Source of the DNA: Acanthopleura granulata | Lineage: Eukaryota > Mollusca > Polyplacophora > Chitonida > Chitonidae | Length of the DNA stretch: 64,000 nucleotides | Direction of reading: 5' to 3' | NCBI GenBank assembly: GCA_016165875.1 | Contig: JABBOT010000009.1 | Span: 17,106,790-17,170,789 of the forward strand | In this document: positions 1 through 64,000 of the stretch, one piece after another | Layout: every line of letters starts with the position of its first letter | Numbering within the stretch: position 1 is the stretch's first letter | Notes under the pieces: generated by a model | What the model saw: only the letters and a program-made list of their open reading frames with translations | Databases searched by the model: none | What the model was told of the DNA's origin: nothing | Position numbers and translations under genes: made by a program

Positions 1-53126
<53,126 letters not shown>

Positions 53127-53280
53127 TTTCCAAGAAGAACACTGAAATTTACCAGGCTTTTCAGTGCTCGTTTATCCCCAACCCGCCATGTTCCTTATTT
53201 TGATGCAGATTGGCGCATGCGCCGTGAACTAATCTTTTCCAAATATGGAATAAGGTCAGACCACACACAGTGACGTAATA
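53127..53280 (-). promoter_or_regulatory. NF1 5' flank with NRF1-type and YY1-like sites
   Basis: Just upstream of the NF1 start the sequence becomes CpG-richer. A 12-bp palindrome ggcgcatgcgcc (53212-53223) fits the NRF1 consensus, and gccatgtt (53185-53192) fits a YY1-like site. No TATA box is obvious. Such sites are typical of TATA-less housekeeping promoters. The transcription start is not visible. Confidence 0.45.
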
Positions 53281-55426
53281 TGTTGATGTCTCCTAGATGT
53301 ATGTATTTTCCATACGGTATAATGAGCAGTCTTACAACATGGAACTATTATCGAGCATCTTTTTGATGACAGCTTCAAATTATGACCATATTTTTCTTAA
53401 ACATTTTTTTCTTCGTTTATTTCATAAATGAGGATTTATGGTAATAAATATGCCTAGAAATGTGTGAATGAAGCCTCTGAGTAATGGAACAAGAGCTATA
53501 ATGTTATTTCGCACGAAAATATGATTATTAATTTATTTGATGTTTGAAGTCATTGATAAGGTATATTGCAATTACACAACTGTTAGGTTTGTGAGGATAT
53601 GAACTAGACTGAGACAAGACCGCAGCATCTTATTGTGCCTGACGGACACCATGGCGTTACATACAAAATGTGTCAACAGTACGTCGGAGAAACTGGGTTT
53701 CGAATTCACGACCACAATTAATCATTTTGACATTGTCAGTTTACAGAGTTAAAGAGCCGAAGCCTGTCTACAGAAGATTTTTGCCTCTGCCTACCCCCCT
53801 CCCCCCCATCCATATGAATCGCTAATCAAATCAACGTTTCACCATTTATCAAAAATACCTCAAATTATTGCCTTTCAGAAAATATATCAGGCGCCTACCT
53901 GTACAACATATACACAGTCAAAATGATTCTAAAGTTTGAACACGGTATAAAGTTACCTTGGTAATTGGATGTTTGTGTAATAACATTGAAAATACTGAAA
54001 CGTGAGACGTGCAATTCTAAGGTCTCACTGAGTTGTATGTTGTCCATTGGCCTGATGCGTTATGAAATTTATGCGTGTAACGGAACTCTCCATGGAGGGC
54101 TGTGATTACGTGTATTTACGGTGGCTTATTAGTGCCATCTAATTTCATCTGAATTTTTTGGTAGTTTCTGCTTGCTACTTAGGCGGCTATTCCCCCAAAA
54201 TAATTTTCTGGTATAAAATGATTTTCTATGTAAAAACATAATTTCCTTGTAAAAATTGATTTCCTATGAGAAAAAAAATGACTACGAATGTGAACAAGAA
54301 TTTTCTTCGCTAAAAGCAATTTTCTCTGTAAACCGATCAACTAACTTTACTGATAAAGAGCCTGATAAGACGCATAACTAGCTAGAACACAGCCAAAAAT
54401 TTCAAAGGAAATTACATTGCACCGTATAAATACGATCACGGACATGTCTTCTTCCATAAGGTTACTTTAAACATATCTGGAATTCCATTGCTGTCCTCAA
54501 TATATCGAGACGGGACAATAAACGGAAGTGTCTGTTCGTACCTTCAGACGCCTTACTGTCAGTTCCACGTAGTTTTCCCCACGTGCCCTCACTTGTAAAT
54601 CCGGCAGAGCGTAAAACGAGTTGAACTTGGACAAATTCTTATTCCAACCATCATATTTGAATGCATACTGTACATATAAACTGTTCGTGTAAGCCTACTG
54701 AACTGAAACTTGGCATATGCTTTATCCATAACATTTAATTTACCCGTTGTAGACAAAATTAAGTTTTTTCATTTTTTTTCCAGACATATACTGAAGCAGT
54801 TTTTCGGACTTTGCTTTAAACGTTTTCTTAATGAAACTTACTACATACATGTACTTTCACCCTTACAAGCTACAGATCCAGTTCGAGTTTCGGACCTCTG
54901 TTATGGCCGCTGTTGTCCAAATCTGGATTTTCAGACATTTCAGGCTCTTAACTTACAGATCAAAGTCGACTTTCTGGACATTTCGTCAGTTTCCATAAAA
55001 ATTATGGCTTTTTTTGTGTTGTTGTTTTTTTATTTTTGTCGTGTTTGAGACATGGTCAAATTTCCAGACTGTCCTTTTAAAAGGGTTATAGTTGTGCGAT
55101 AAACTCAAACTTGATGCTATTTACTGTGACAAGTTACAATTCAGTTTTCAATGTATGGGCTGTTTTGTCTATGTTCAACAAAATTAGACCCGTGGCAGTT
55201 TTTATTTTGTTGTGGACTTTGACATATCTCTATTATTATAATCGTTCAAGCAGGTAGAGGACATATTAATTGCTCTTGCAATACTTCCTGAACTAGCCAC
55301 CCCAATATATTTTTTGCAGGTATATATTGATAATATTGATAATATATGCAGCAAACAGATTTAAGCCGAGTAAAAAGCGTAGACTTTTTCTTTGCATCCA
55401 TGGCATATCAGCGGCTTCCTTGACCG

Positions 55427-55850
55427 ACGTGCATGGTTAGCACTTTAGTGCAGCGTAAAATGACCAAAGAACCTTTCACTAATGCGGTCGCTACGAGTTC
55501 AAGTCCAACTTTTGCTGGTTTCCTCTCCGACCTTAAGTGCATGGTAAGGCATGCCTGGTTGCAGATGGTCGCGGGTTTCCCCCGGTCACTGCCCGGTTTC
55601 CACCCACCATAATGCTGGCCGCAGTCGTATACAAAAGGAGGGAGATGTCCAATCAGGAATGTTCTGGGTGCATATTAATTACTGCAAGTTACGGAATTCC
55701 TGTCTTAGCCTGTTGTGTGCTAGAATCAATGTAGAGATAAATGGGGTGCTATATCAAAGACTACTGCATGTACTGAGCTGAGTTTTTGGTTACATGTAAA
55801 GTACTGTCTGTATTGATCCAACAGATCAAATAAATAAATAAATAAATGAA
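55427..55850 (+). repeat. SINE interrupted near its 3' end
   Basis: The body runs 55427-55632 (ctaatgcggtcgctacgagt to ctggccgcagtcgtatac). The tail gatcaaataaataaataaat appears only at 55826-55848, so about 190 bp of other sequence sits between. Confidence 0.65.
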
Positions 55851-56251
55851 AGTTTGTGCTCACTGGGTGACCTTGTTAAGGATAATCTGTAACTGGGTTG
55901 TACTACCGACGCTGTCAAGTTCAGTCAGGTGTCCTCCCGTTGACACTGTGGAGGTAGAATTGGAATTGCTATCGTGGTCATGGTGACATAACGCGGCTGA
56001 CGATGCTCTCATGTGCAGGCTATAGTCTCACATGAAGTGAACAGGCGACCACTTGCCTGGCAATGATGTTGTCGTCAGCAACGTGCCAAAGGGCCGTGGG
56101 TTTCGCTGTCGGGATCTCCGGCTTCCTCCACGCATGTCTCACACTGGTGGAAGGCAATTGGTCATACAGAAGAAAAACATCGACCGCTCATTGCCACCTT
56201 TAAAATTCCCTGTCCCTGGATGAGTTTTACCTAAGTATCGATCACACAGTT

Positions 56252-56306
56252 GACCAACCAACCAATCGACTTATCCATCTATCAATCAACCAATCAATCA
56301 ATCCAC
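56252..56306. repeat. (ATCA)n-type simple repeat
   Basis: Imperfect runs of ccaa and atcaatca. Confidence 0.8.
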
Positions 56307-56497
56307 CTTTACCTAGCACCTTTCACGGTTGTTATGGCATACCTTTTCCGCTCAATGGCGACTCGGTCCTAAGCTGACTTGGCCATCGTTCTGTTGCACC
56401 GCATGTGTAAGACATTATCAGTTTGCCCACAAAACGCCATGGTAAATGAGCAATAGACTACATCTTTGACCCGAATTACTTTTTTCGGGAAAGGTTT

Positions 56498-56670
56498 CCC
56501 ATTGGCAGAACCCGGGGGAAACCCACGACCATCCGTAGGTTGCTGGCGCACCTTCCCACGTACGGCCGGAGAGTAAGCCAGCATGAGTTAGATTTGAACT
56601 CACCGCGACCGCATTTGTGAGAGGCACCCGTGGGTCATGGCGCGCTAGCCCCTTCGGCCACAGAAGCCCC
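56498..56670 (-). repeat. SINE 5' two thirds
   Basis: From gcagaacccgggggaaaccc to ggccacagaagcccc; the tail end is missing. Confidence 0.8.
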
Positions 56671-57400
56671 CTATCATTCTGTTAGCACAATCGACGAAGA
56701 CATGTCTGTCATTTTGACTACTTATTTTACTCCTAGGCTTAGGACGGTTCTCTCTTGATCAGTGACGTCGCGTGTTCAAATCCAGCTCTCGCTGTTTCTG
56801 TTGCCTTCATGAAGTTTGTGGGGTATCTGCATGGCAAAGGTGGGAGGCTTAAATCGTGAAGTTTGTGAGGTACCCAGTGAAGGTCGGGTGTTCACTTCAC
56901 TTAATTCAAACTGATTTAAATTATTTAATTTTTAATGTTTCACTGAAAGGAAAAGGCAATAGCATGCTAGTATCGAAAGTTTCCCTGGAGATCGTGATCT
57001 GGGCTAAAGTCAGATGGAATGGAGCAGGAAACGACTGACTGGCAATGATGTACAAAGGAGGAAAATAAATAAAAATAAAACAGAGAAAATTGATTTTAGC
57101 ATTTTTTGACAATTAAATGAAATCGTTTAATTGTATGAAGGTGGTTACGGGTTCCGAAAACTGAGCAATTAACCCATCCTCGTCAGATCGCTCATGAAGA
57201 TCCTTTGTATGGTGTTTAATCGCAGGGGAGCCAGTGAGGGCTGAATTTGAACATGCGACCTCATGGGCCGAGAACTGGTGATGGAGTGTGGCGGTCAACA
57301 CATGCTTCTTTCTATATTATGAGAAATCAGGGCCAAAAAAAAAGGAAAGAATTTATTTTAACTTTAATGCCTTTAATTCCTTAATGTTTCACTGGGTTAT

Positions 57401-57653
57401 ATTTAATTTATTTAAGAGAGGTTTTACGCCGTGCTCAGGAATATTTCACTTATACGACGGCGGCCAGCATTATGGTAGGAGGAAACTGGACAGATCCCAG
57501 GGGTAACCCACGACCATCCGCATGTTGCTGACAGACCTTCCCACACCGTCGAAGAGTAGGCCAGTCTGAAGTGAGCTTGAATTCACAGCGATCACATTGG
57601 TGAGAGGGCCCTAAATCAATGTGCTGCGCAAGCACACTAACTACCTCGGCCTG
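57401..57653 (-). repeat. tRNA-headed SINE, full length
   Basis: Tail ttatttaatttatttaagag to head ctaactacctcggcctg, moderately diverged. Confidence 0.85.
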
Positions 57654-57964
57654 ACAAATCGGGACAAAAAAGAAAACGAGTAGAATTGACAGATATTTTA
57701 TTGGAAAGTGACGCAGGAAAATAAATATGTTTGAAAGTAAATGAACTGAATCCCTTGAAATTATTACATTACTCATTCATTTTGGCTTTAGGTCTTGTTT
57801 CACTAGTTTACTTTCAAATGATATAAGATGATAACATCTTCGAAAATACATCTACTCCAGCATAACCTTGGGGATAGCATCTTTTTGTTTCGTCATCTAT
57901 ATAGCTCATTGAAAAGAAAAATAACAACAGCAAAACTTATATATTACTTAATATTGCACTATTG

Positions 57965-57999
57965 TACACACGCGCGCACACACACACGCACACACACAA
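57965..57999. repeat. (CA)n microsatellite
   Basis: About 35 bp of alternating cacacgcgcgcacacacaca. Confidence 0.95.
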
Positions 58000-58914
58000 A
58001 TTTTATCTCTCGTGAAATACCGTGGCATGTACCTGCTTCCGCCCATAAATCTATTGTGACCTGCATAACAGAGATAGACCCGTTAATTAAGGGTGAGTGA
58101 ACTTTTAAACCATTTCTTGTATGTATACTTCAATATTGCTATAGCGAGGTGAAACTGTGAGATGGAACTTTGGCCAATCACTGAAACAGAGTTTCACACT
58201 GAATGTGACCGACATGCCTGAAACAACCCTCAAACAGCGGTAGACCTAAAGCCGCATACCGGGTCATTTGCGATGCTTTCATGTTATTGTCTACTTTTAT
58301 GTGATGACAATATATTATTTTGAGTAATTCTATACCAGTGACTCAGGTCAATAAATGACATTTAATGTCACATGCAATTTTTTTTTTTTTACATAACTTA
58401 GCCATGGTGCTATAGAGGGGTGTAACTTGATACTTCTTCATGGGGGCTGGAACCGCCTCGATCACCCCGACCATGGTCGGGGCAATAATCCCCCCCCCCC
58501 AAAAAAAACTTGAAAAAGAAACAAAAGCAGAACAAGAGTGAACACAAATTATCCCACACCTATAGATAAATAGAGATTGTGTTTTTTTTCACTCCAAATG
58601 CGTATTAAGTCCTTAACTTCCACTGCGTATTTATGACTATGACTTTGTGCTAGGCCTACTATATTTTGAAGCTTGGCGTGCAGGCTGCTGCCCATGAAAC
58701 CAACCATATCATAGTAATGTAGTATACTGAAAAGACAGAACGAGTTGGAGAACCGGACTTATGAGGGCTGGTATTCCCCTGTCAGAAACTGGCTCTTTTC
58801 TGACACAGGTTTGCATTGAGTGGACGCATGAGTGTCACACAATTAGTTGAAATAATTATGCTGGCATAAATGCTTGCCGATCGATTTAGGCTATCAGTAC
58901 TTTCCAAAGATTGA

Positions 58915-59163
58915 TTACCTATAGTCTGAGAGTTCAACGAACTGAATGACTGTAGGTTTGATATCAATGTTGTCTGTATAATCCATATAAACATGCAAGA
59001 CGATGAGGTCATTTAACCTACACTCTGTCATGGTGGACCGCAGGTATGTTTTTAGCTTATGGAGAGCACAGAAAGGCCTTTCGCTTGTTGCATTTGTGGT
59101 TGGCATAACAAGGATCAATACAATGCAAACTTCGGAGAAAAAGGTCCTCTGATGGTGTGACAT
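58915..59163 (-). pseudogene. hAT dimerisation domain remnant
   Basis: Encodes EVCIVLILVMPTTNATSERP then ALHKLKTYLRSTMTECRLND. The NATSER.F..L..LKT.LR pattern is the hAT C-terminal dimerisation signature. It lies in the expected position after a short gap. Confidence 0.85.
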
Positions 59164-59252
59164 ATCAGAAAAAAGGGAAATCAGAGACTTCAGATCGACA
59201 GGCGAGTCTTCCCGTTCGACAAATTTTATAGAAAGTGTATCAAACTGAGTAC

Positions 59253-59763
59253 TTAGTCTGTCTTTATCACAATGTGATGTATAGAATGCTGCACGACTTC
59301 TAGTTGCTGACTGTACTCTTTATTATTGCAGGCATTCAGAAGCAGATACTGAGGATTTCTATGTTGTCGGAACCCCGGCTGATCAAACCTGTCTTGAACT
59401 GTATTAATGATACGATCAGGAACATCAAAGTAGTGTTGTCTGTGGACCTCTCGCGGCGTCTGAGGAAAATGCCGTGCCTGTTCGCCAACTTTGTATCGTG
59501 ATGGCGTCTTGCGTTTGCGCGGTAACACGGGATCTTCTAGGTCAAGTGATTTTGCGTGTTGAATAACCTTCTCGTAAAACTGGTGAAAATCTCGGTTTTG
59601 CCTTATTTTCTGAAGGGTTTTAACAGTCAAAGGAGCAATTTCTTGACCTACTGCTGCTGACAAATTTGGACTTTGATATGTTTTACTAAGAGATGTGAGA
59701 GTGATATTTCCCACTAAAGATGGAATTTTCTCATTTGTGACTGCATTCCAATAATCCTAACAT
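59253..59763 (-). pseudogene. hAT transposase middle segment
   Basis: In a shifted frame: TYQSPNLSAAVGQEIAPLTV then LPRKRKTPSRYKVGEQARHF and DRFDQPGFRQHRNPQYLLLN. These are characteristic of the same transposase group. It ends at a stop at 59253-59255. Confidence 0.8.
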
Positions 59764-60498
59764 TCACTTCACTTTCTGTTGCACATTGTAGTGCCTCTTC
59801 CCACAGACTAAATAAAACCTCATAGTTATCAAGATACTCCCAAATGAATTTTCACGAACAGTCCAGCGAGTAGGACAAAGTACTCTAACTCCAGCTGTAT
59901 CGGCTTGAATATTAGTTTTCAGGTTATCAAACAATGTTTCACGCCTGGGTGAGTATTTGATCAATTTACAAATTTCGTGCGTAACTTCCTAAGCGTCTTT
60001 AGTAGCTTTTACCTCTTTGATGGTGTCCTTGCACGCAAGATTTAATGAGTGGCCACAACAGTGTGTGAACAACGCTTTCGGTTCCAACTCTTGTAACCTG
60101 ACAGCCACGCCGGATTTTTTCCCACTCATATTGCTCGCGCCATCATAACATTGCCCTCTGTATTTTCCTACTGATACATTCATTCTACAAAGAACGTCCA
60201 AAATTACTTTTACCACAGTTTCAGCAGAGATGTCATCTACTTTGTAAACCCGAAGGAAATTTTCGTGGACAATAAAAACCTCTCCTACCCACCTCAAAAC
60301 TAGTACGACCTGTTCATGATTGGAAACGTCAGCTAACTCATCTACCATTATACAGTAAAACTCGGAGCGATGGATAGACTTCAGAATTTCATTTATGACC
60401 TGTCTTGAAAGAACACGAAGTATTTCATTCTGAATGTCATGCGATACATATTTTTTTATTTCTTTTTTAACCACCGTAGAAGAGACGGGTCGTCACTC
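59764..60498 (-). pseudogene. hAT transposase catalytic core (DUF4371-like)
   Basis: Contains YCIMVDELADVSNHEQVVLV, GQCYDGASNMSGKKSGVAVR and HCCGHSLNLACKDTIKEVK. After a TAG at 59989-59991 comes CPTRWTVRENSFGSI, still in frame. The acidic residues of DELAD and the CYDGA block are typical catalytic-core landmarks. The frame is lost near 59830. Confidence 0.85.
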
Positions 60499-61017
60499 CT
60501 ACGCAAAATGAGAAGCTGCGTGCAGTTCCCATAAGTGACGCATATTTTCAAATATTTCATATATAATGCCTCTATTTTCCGCCTTTTCTTCAGCATGCAC
60601 TTGACTGAGGGATTCGCCAATATCTCTAGTAGTTGCTGCTAAGGTAATGAGACGTTCAACCGCTTCTTTATGACACTTGTTAGCTTCGTGTTCTCTAAAT
60701 ATGCCCTGTGCTTCTTTCCAGTTGCTGAAACCTTCAGATATGAAGGTAGGCTCAGCCTTACTGCTGGAGGATAACCTTGACGAAAAAGTGGCGTTTTGGC
60801 ATAAAAAACAGAAAGCTAAGTCTGTATTTCCTTGACAATGCAACCAGGTGTACCCATCAAACCATTCCGTTTGAAACCTTCGTTTAACGAAATTTTTTCC
60901 AAAGCAGCAGGGAGTGTGAGTGCACTTTTTATTTGAAGCAGCCCCACAACCAAGGAGGCTCCCAGTCCATGTTCCTAGAGCAGAGCTTAGAAATCCACGT
61001 ACATAAAAAATCGGCAA
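60499..61017 (-). pseudogene. hAT transposase N-terminus with TTF zinc finger
   Basis: 172 codons to a TAG stop. Family landmarks are FQTEWFDGYTWLHC, DLAFCFLCQN, GFSNWKEAQGIFREHEANKC and the following HKEAVERL. The Cys and His residues of the TTF finger are present. It continues in the same frame into the next segment after two stops, so it was once a single protein with it. Confidence 0.85.
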
Positions 61018-61452
61018 TTGTGCATGTCAGCCGGTGCGAGTTCGCGTGCATAAAAAATAGTAATTATTTATGTAGGTCGGAGCTCAAGCAGGTTCGCGGT
61101 CTTCTAGCGATATAGGAAAACCCCAGGCATGGCTCACCACCGTCGCTGGCCGGTGTCATATTCGGTTGTAAGACAAGAAGCTGGCGGCGGCGGTCCCTTA
61201 CGGTCCCACTTCATTAGAGAACTACTCGGCTGAATTTCTATTAGAGAAACCCATCAGCAAGAGTATAGCAATCTGTAACAATCAGACGGACAAACACATG
61301 TGCTTGGCTATTGTTGGGAACGACAAAATTGTGCCGGAGAAGTTTTCTGGGGGAGTACTGCAAGGTCCACAATGCCCTGCTAGCAAAGGGCAGTAGACAC
61401 ACCCTTCCCTGTTAAGGATGTGGGGTAGGGGTAAAAACACACGTGGCTGGCT

Positions 61453-62470
61453 GTGATGGCTGTGGCGGTGACCGCCTACGCCGACAGGCTCAGGGCGAAA
61501 AACGGCGAGAACCACGCGGCCAGCATCATGGCGAAAGAAAAGAACGGCTGGAAGCCAAACCCAGCCAGTTTGCTTGACGATATCCAGAAGGCTTGCCTAG
61601 AACACTGCTGGAACTCGATGGACTACGACACGAGGGACGTCATCAGCATCGACATGAAAGCCTGCTACCCGGCCTCCTTTCAGGGAGAAGGCGAAGGTAA
61701 GCCCTATTTTGAATGTTTCGGACACCCAACCAACCGCATGACCCGTGTAGCCATCAGTGGCCCCTTCCCCAAACACAGGCTTCGCTGGGATCCAAGAGTG
61801 GAGGTTCGCAGACTGCCATCCTGTCACTTCGCAGAGAATGGATGGGCCCCAACACAGCCTCTTCCCTTCCTTACAGAATCTAGACTGCAGAAGTCCCTCA
61901 AGGTACGTGAAGGAAGCATCACCTTCAAGAAGCTGACCAAGGTGTGGCTCCCTGAGGACCGTAATCAGGGGTGAAGCATAATCGGTAAATTCATGCAGGG
62001 CAGCAAGGCTGACGGGAAAAGACTGACGCGAGGACTGGTGACTGATGAAGGGGAGCTTGACTACTTGGTCAGAGGCACACGCCAAAGTGGCACCCTTGTC
62101 GGAGCACCAATGAGATGCCCACTGGGTCATATCCTCAACCACTACGACGGCTCACCACCCCAGTGCATCCATTTAAGGGCATCTATGCTGACCTATGCCC
62201 ACATCAACCGCCTCTCCATGCTTTCGAGGATCGAGCCAGAGGAGTCTGCCCGAGTGGCTACCGATTCCATCTGTGTGAAGAAAATAGCACTACACAAGCT
62301 TGAAGGAATTGAGGCTTACGTTCCCCCCAAGGCTTGCATCTGTAACGAAGCCTGTTGCGTAAAATTTTCTCATGGGGGTAAGGTGGCTTTCTCAAATTGC
62401 CCCAGTCCAGTGGCGCGACAAGGGGGAAAAGCTAAACATGCCCATGGAACATGTAGTCTTCCTCCCCAAG
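61453..62470 (+). pseudogene. family-B DNA polymerase palm fragment
   Basis: Two open stretches in one frame are split by a TGA at 61972-61974. DVISIDMKACYPAS (residues 62-75) fits PolB motif A (Dx..YPS). IGKFMQ just after the stop fits motif B. RVATDSI, near residue 90 of the second stretch, fits motif C (DTDS-like). A cysteine-rich KACICNEACC follows. Order and spacing favour a PolB catalytic core, but the exonuclease part is not visible and the assignment rests on short motifs. Confidence 0.55.
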
Positions 62471-62479
62471 CCCGAATAC

Positions 62480-63290
62480 AAGCAAGAAAGGAACTTTTGC
62501 AGACTTTTCTTGATTGGTTCAAACACAGGGGGTTGAGGTTATCTGCCGCAGTAATCAAGGCGAGTCAGCACCTATCGCGGGGGAGATGCCACACGACTGG
62601 CTCCAAAAGAGGGTCAGCTACTATGAAGTGGTCGAAGAAGACCACAGAGCTAAAGACGGCGCCCTGAAGGAACTCCAAAGGGAGTCCAGTGACAGGAGAT
62701 GAGAAAAGCTCTCCCCGGCTGGGACCATTCCTAGAGGTATAAAAGCCAGGTGACCTCATCTTGACCTCGAGACAGAAGGTGCGCAACCGAGCACAGGAGT
62801 TGGTATTCCATCGCCACAAAGATCATTTCACCGAGGAGCACGTCCCCTTGCTGTACCGACCAAAGGACACCCGCCGTCAGAATTGCTTGGTGACCATTCC
62901 CATAATGATCGATGGAAGGCCAGAGCAGGAAGAGCGCGTCCTAAACGACATTGTTGAGGTGCCTGTTCGCTGTGCCGAAGAGGTTATGGACGGCAAGTTG
63001 GGACAAGAGTGGGCTCTCGGCTATGTCATGACAGTCTACTCGAGCCAGGACCTGACGGTCAAAGACCCCCACAAAGACTGGATCATTGACGATTTCCTGC
63101 AGTGGTCAAACCTGGTCTACTTCTCCGTCTCGCGGGTGGAATATCTCAGTCAGCTCCAACAGGTAGTCTGTTCGGCGGAGGAGGGTTCCGAGTTCAGGCC
63201 CCCAACAGAGCAACTGCTACGTAAAGCCATCCAGAAGAAGCTGGTGGCCTATAAGCGTCTGGACCAAGCTAAAGGACTCAGGTTTAACCT
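62480..63290 (+). pseudogene. superfamily-1 helicase C-terminal part, Walker motifs missing
   Basis: After a frameshift near 62525, NQGESAPIAGEMPHDWL resembles motif III. In the frame from 62761, GYVMTVYSSQDLTV (residues 87-100) fits motif V and VYFSVSRVEYL (119-129) fits motif VI of RecD/Pif1-type helicases. No GxGKT or DE box was found before them, so an internal deletion probably removed motifs I and II. Confidence 0.6.
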
Positions 63291-63580
63291 GATGTTCAAT
63301 GATATCCTGCACCTCAATAACCGCTGTGCTGCCTGCAACATCAAGCTCCTCTGCGTCTACCAGCCCAAGGATACCCAGCAGTTTAGTGTCGACAGCGTGG
63401 ACAATGCCAAAGGCCACACCGGTGAAAACAGGAAAAGAGGGGCTTCAGTTTTTAACCCCCGAGAACCCCATCCGGCGGAAGCTGTGTGTCAGGAGACACC
63501 GCCAGTAGTTCCTCGCCGACAAACCCACGCTGCGGGCCATCTAGCAGATAGTACAACACATGCTTTTCAGGTTTAGATAC
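63291..63580 (+). pseudogene. HNH-like endonuclease motif fused downstream of the helicase
   Basis: RCAACNIKLL (first zinc knuckle) is followed by QQFSVDSVDNAKGHTGEN, the usual HNH 'S.D..DN..GHt..N' core. The second CxxC expected after it is absent, replaced by RKRGASVF and a frame break. It is continuous in frame with the helicase end, suggesting one multidomain protein originally. Confidence 0.5.
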
Positions 63581-63595
63581 CGAGCCGATACACAT

Positions 63596-63990
63596 CTAGG
63601 GATCACGCTGGTGCAGTCGCGCGACACCGACAGCCCTCCAGCTCCCCGGGGTAGTACAGATAGCGAACGCCAACCCCAGAAGGGAGCTTTTGCCCCTGAA
63701 GGCCAACAGAACCGTCTGGAACAGTGGAGGAGGGTCTTTGTGCCATCGTTTTTGTTTGATGACCTCAGAAGGCCACTTGCCAAGTCGGGTCACTTCTCCG
63801 TTCAAAGCCTCCACGACCGCGGGTAACCGCTTCACCCACTCAGAAGAACGCCCAGAAGGGAGCCGCATGTCTTGGGCGTATTAGTGACCGAATAGTCGCT
63901 CGGCAAAGGTTGAAGCGTTCCACGAGGCCTTGGTCCCGATTGATGTTCACTCGCCCGCGCCTGACGGTGACACAGTGCTTTGTAAGCAGT
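63596..63990 (-). pseudogene. integrase-like C-terminal fragment
   Basis: Reading leftwards from about 63940, FAERLFGH, a stop, then SSEWVKRLPAVVEALNGEVT and RLGKWPSEVIKQK follow. ERLF...W...LP..V...N is the pattern at the end of rve-type integrase cores and just after. The convergent orientation relative to the polymerase block fits a compact element. Evidence is short; another transposase type is possible. Confidence 0.45.
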
Positions 63991-64000
63991 TGACTCACTG

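Larger units (their letters stand above)
53281..58780. other. intergenic DNA upstream of NF1
   Basis: Contains three SINE copies, two simple repeats, a degenerate AT-rich repeat at about 54190-54330 and an 18-bp palindrome with a poly-C run at 58465-58500. A 112-codon frame at 54710-55048 is not recognised and lacks coding character. No gene is called. Confidence 0.5.
58900..61060 (-). mobile_element. decayed hAT DNA transposon (TTF / DUF4371-type transposase)
   Basis: Four consecutive minus-strand segments give, in order, a TTF-type zinc finger, a DUF4371-like catalytic core and a hAT dimerisation end. This is the layout of hAT transposases related to ZMYM1-like proteins. Two coding blocks share one frame broken only by point stops (60499, about 60490, 59989); a frameshift follows near 59830. 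Terminal inverted repeats and 8-bp target duplications were not found by eye. The element is non-functional. Confidence 0.85.
61130..64000. mobile_element. degraded PolB-helicase-HNH element, truncated by the window edge
   Basis: A GC-rich block with abrupt composition change carries plus-strand polymerase, helicase and HNH-like segments and a minus-strand integrase-like fragment. The gene set recalls large self-synthesising mobile elements or integrated DNA viruses. All frames are broken by stops, shifts or deletions, so this copy is dead. No terminal repeats are in view, and the right end lies outside the window. The exact family is not established. Confidence 0.6.

Noticed and set aside
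54710..55048. 112-codon plus-strand frame upstream of NF1
   Set aside because: Phe-rich low-complexity translation of AT-rich DNA; no family recognised.
61453..63576. A functional host polymerase or helicase gene
   Set aside because: Stops, frameshifts and missing helicase motifs I-II show a dead mobile-element copy.

Overview
The window is animal nuclear DNA, AT-rich and intron-dense, most likely from a mollusc or another lophotrochozoan. The evidence is a vertebrate-like neurofibromin exon structure and more than twenty copies of one tRNA-headed SINE ending in (AATA)n. The species cannot be named from the sequence alone.

Positions 1-53126, minus strand: the 5' two thirds of an NF1 (neurofibromin) gene. 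The start codon is at 53126 and the gene runs off the left edge. I placed 46 coding exons by reading splice junctions and phases. With one of the two alternative GAP-domain exons they give about 1,880 continuous residues: N-terminal helical-repeat and Cys/Ser-rich regions, the RasGAP-related domain (GRD) with its arginine finger, the Sec14-PH module and the beginning of the C-terminal repeats. The standout feature is exons 33a (13894-14018) and 33b (12755-12888). Both encode the same GRD segment with the RasGAP signature, both have intact splice sites, and their phases allow only one at a time. They look like a mutually exclusive exon pair inside the catalytic domain.

The introns hold SINEs in both orientations, two LINE-like 3' ends, dispersed repeats and several minisatellites. 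An unusual number of these tandem arrays begin within about 20 bp of an NF1 splice site or contain duplicated exon edges.

Positions 53127-58780: the NF1 promoter side, with an NRF1-type palindrome and a YY1-like site, then gene-free DNA with SINEs and simple repeats.

Positions 58900-61060, minus strand: a decayed hAT transposase (TTF zinc finger, DUF4371-like core, hAT dimerisation end) with stops and a frameshift.

Positions 61130-64000: a GC-rich block unlike the rest. Its plus strand carries broken reading frames with family-B DNA polymerase palm motifs, superfamily-1 helicase C-terminal motifs and an HNH-like zinc motif. An integrase-like fragment lies on the opposite strand. This looks like a degraded copy of a large self-replicating mobile or virus-like element, cut by the window edge.
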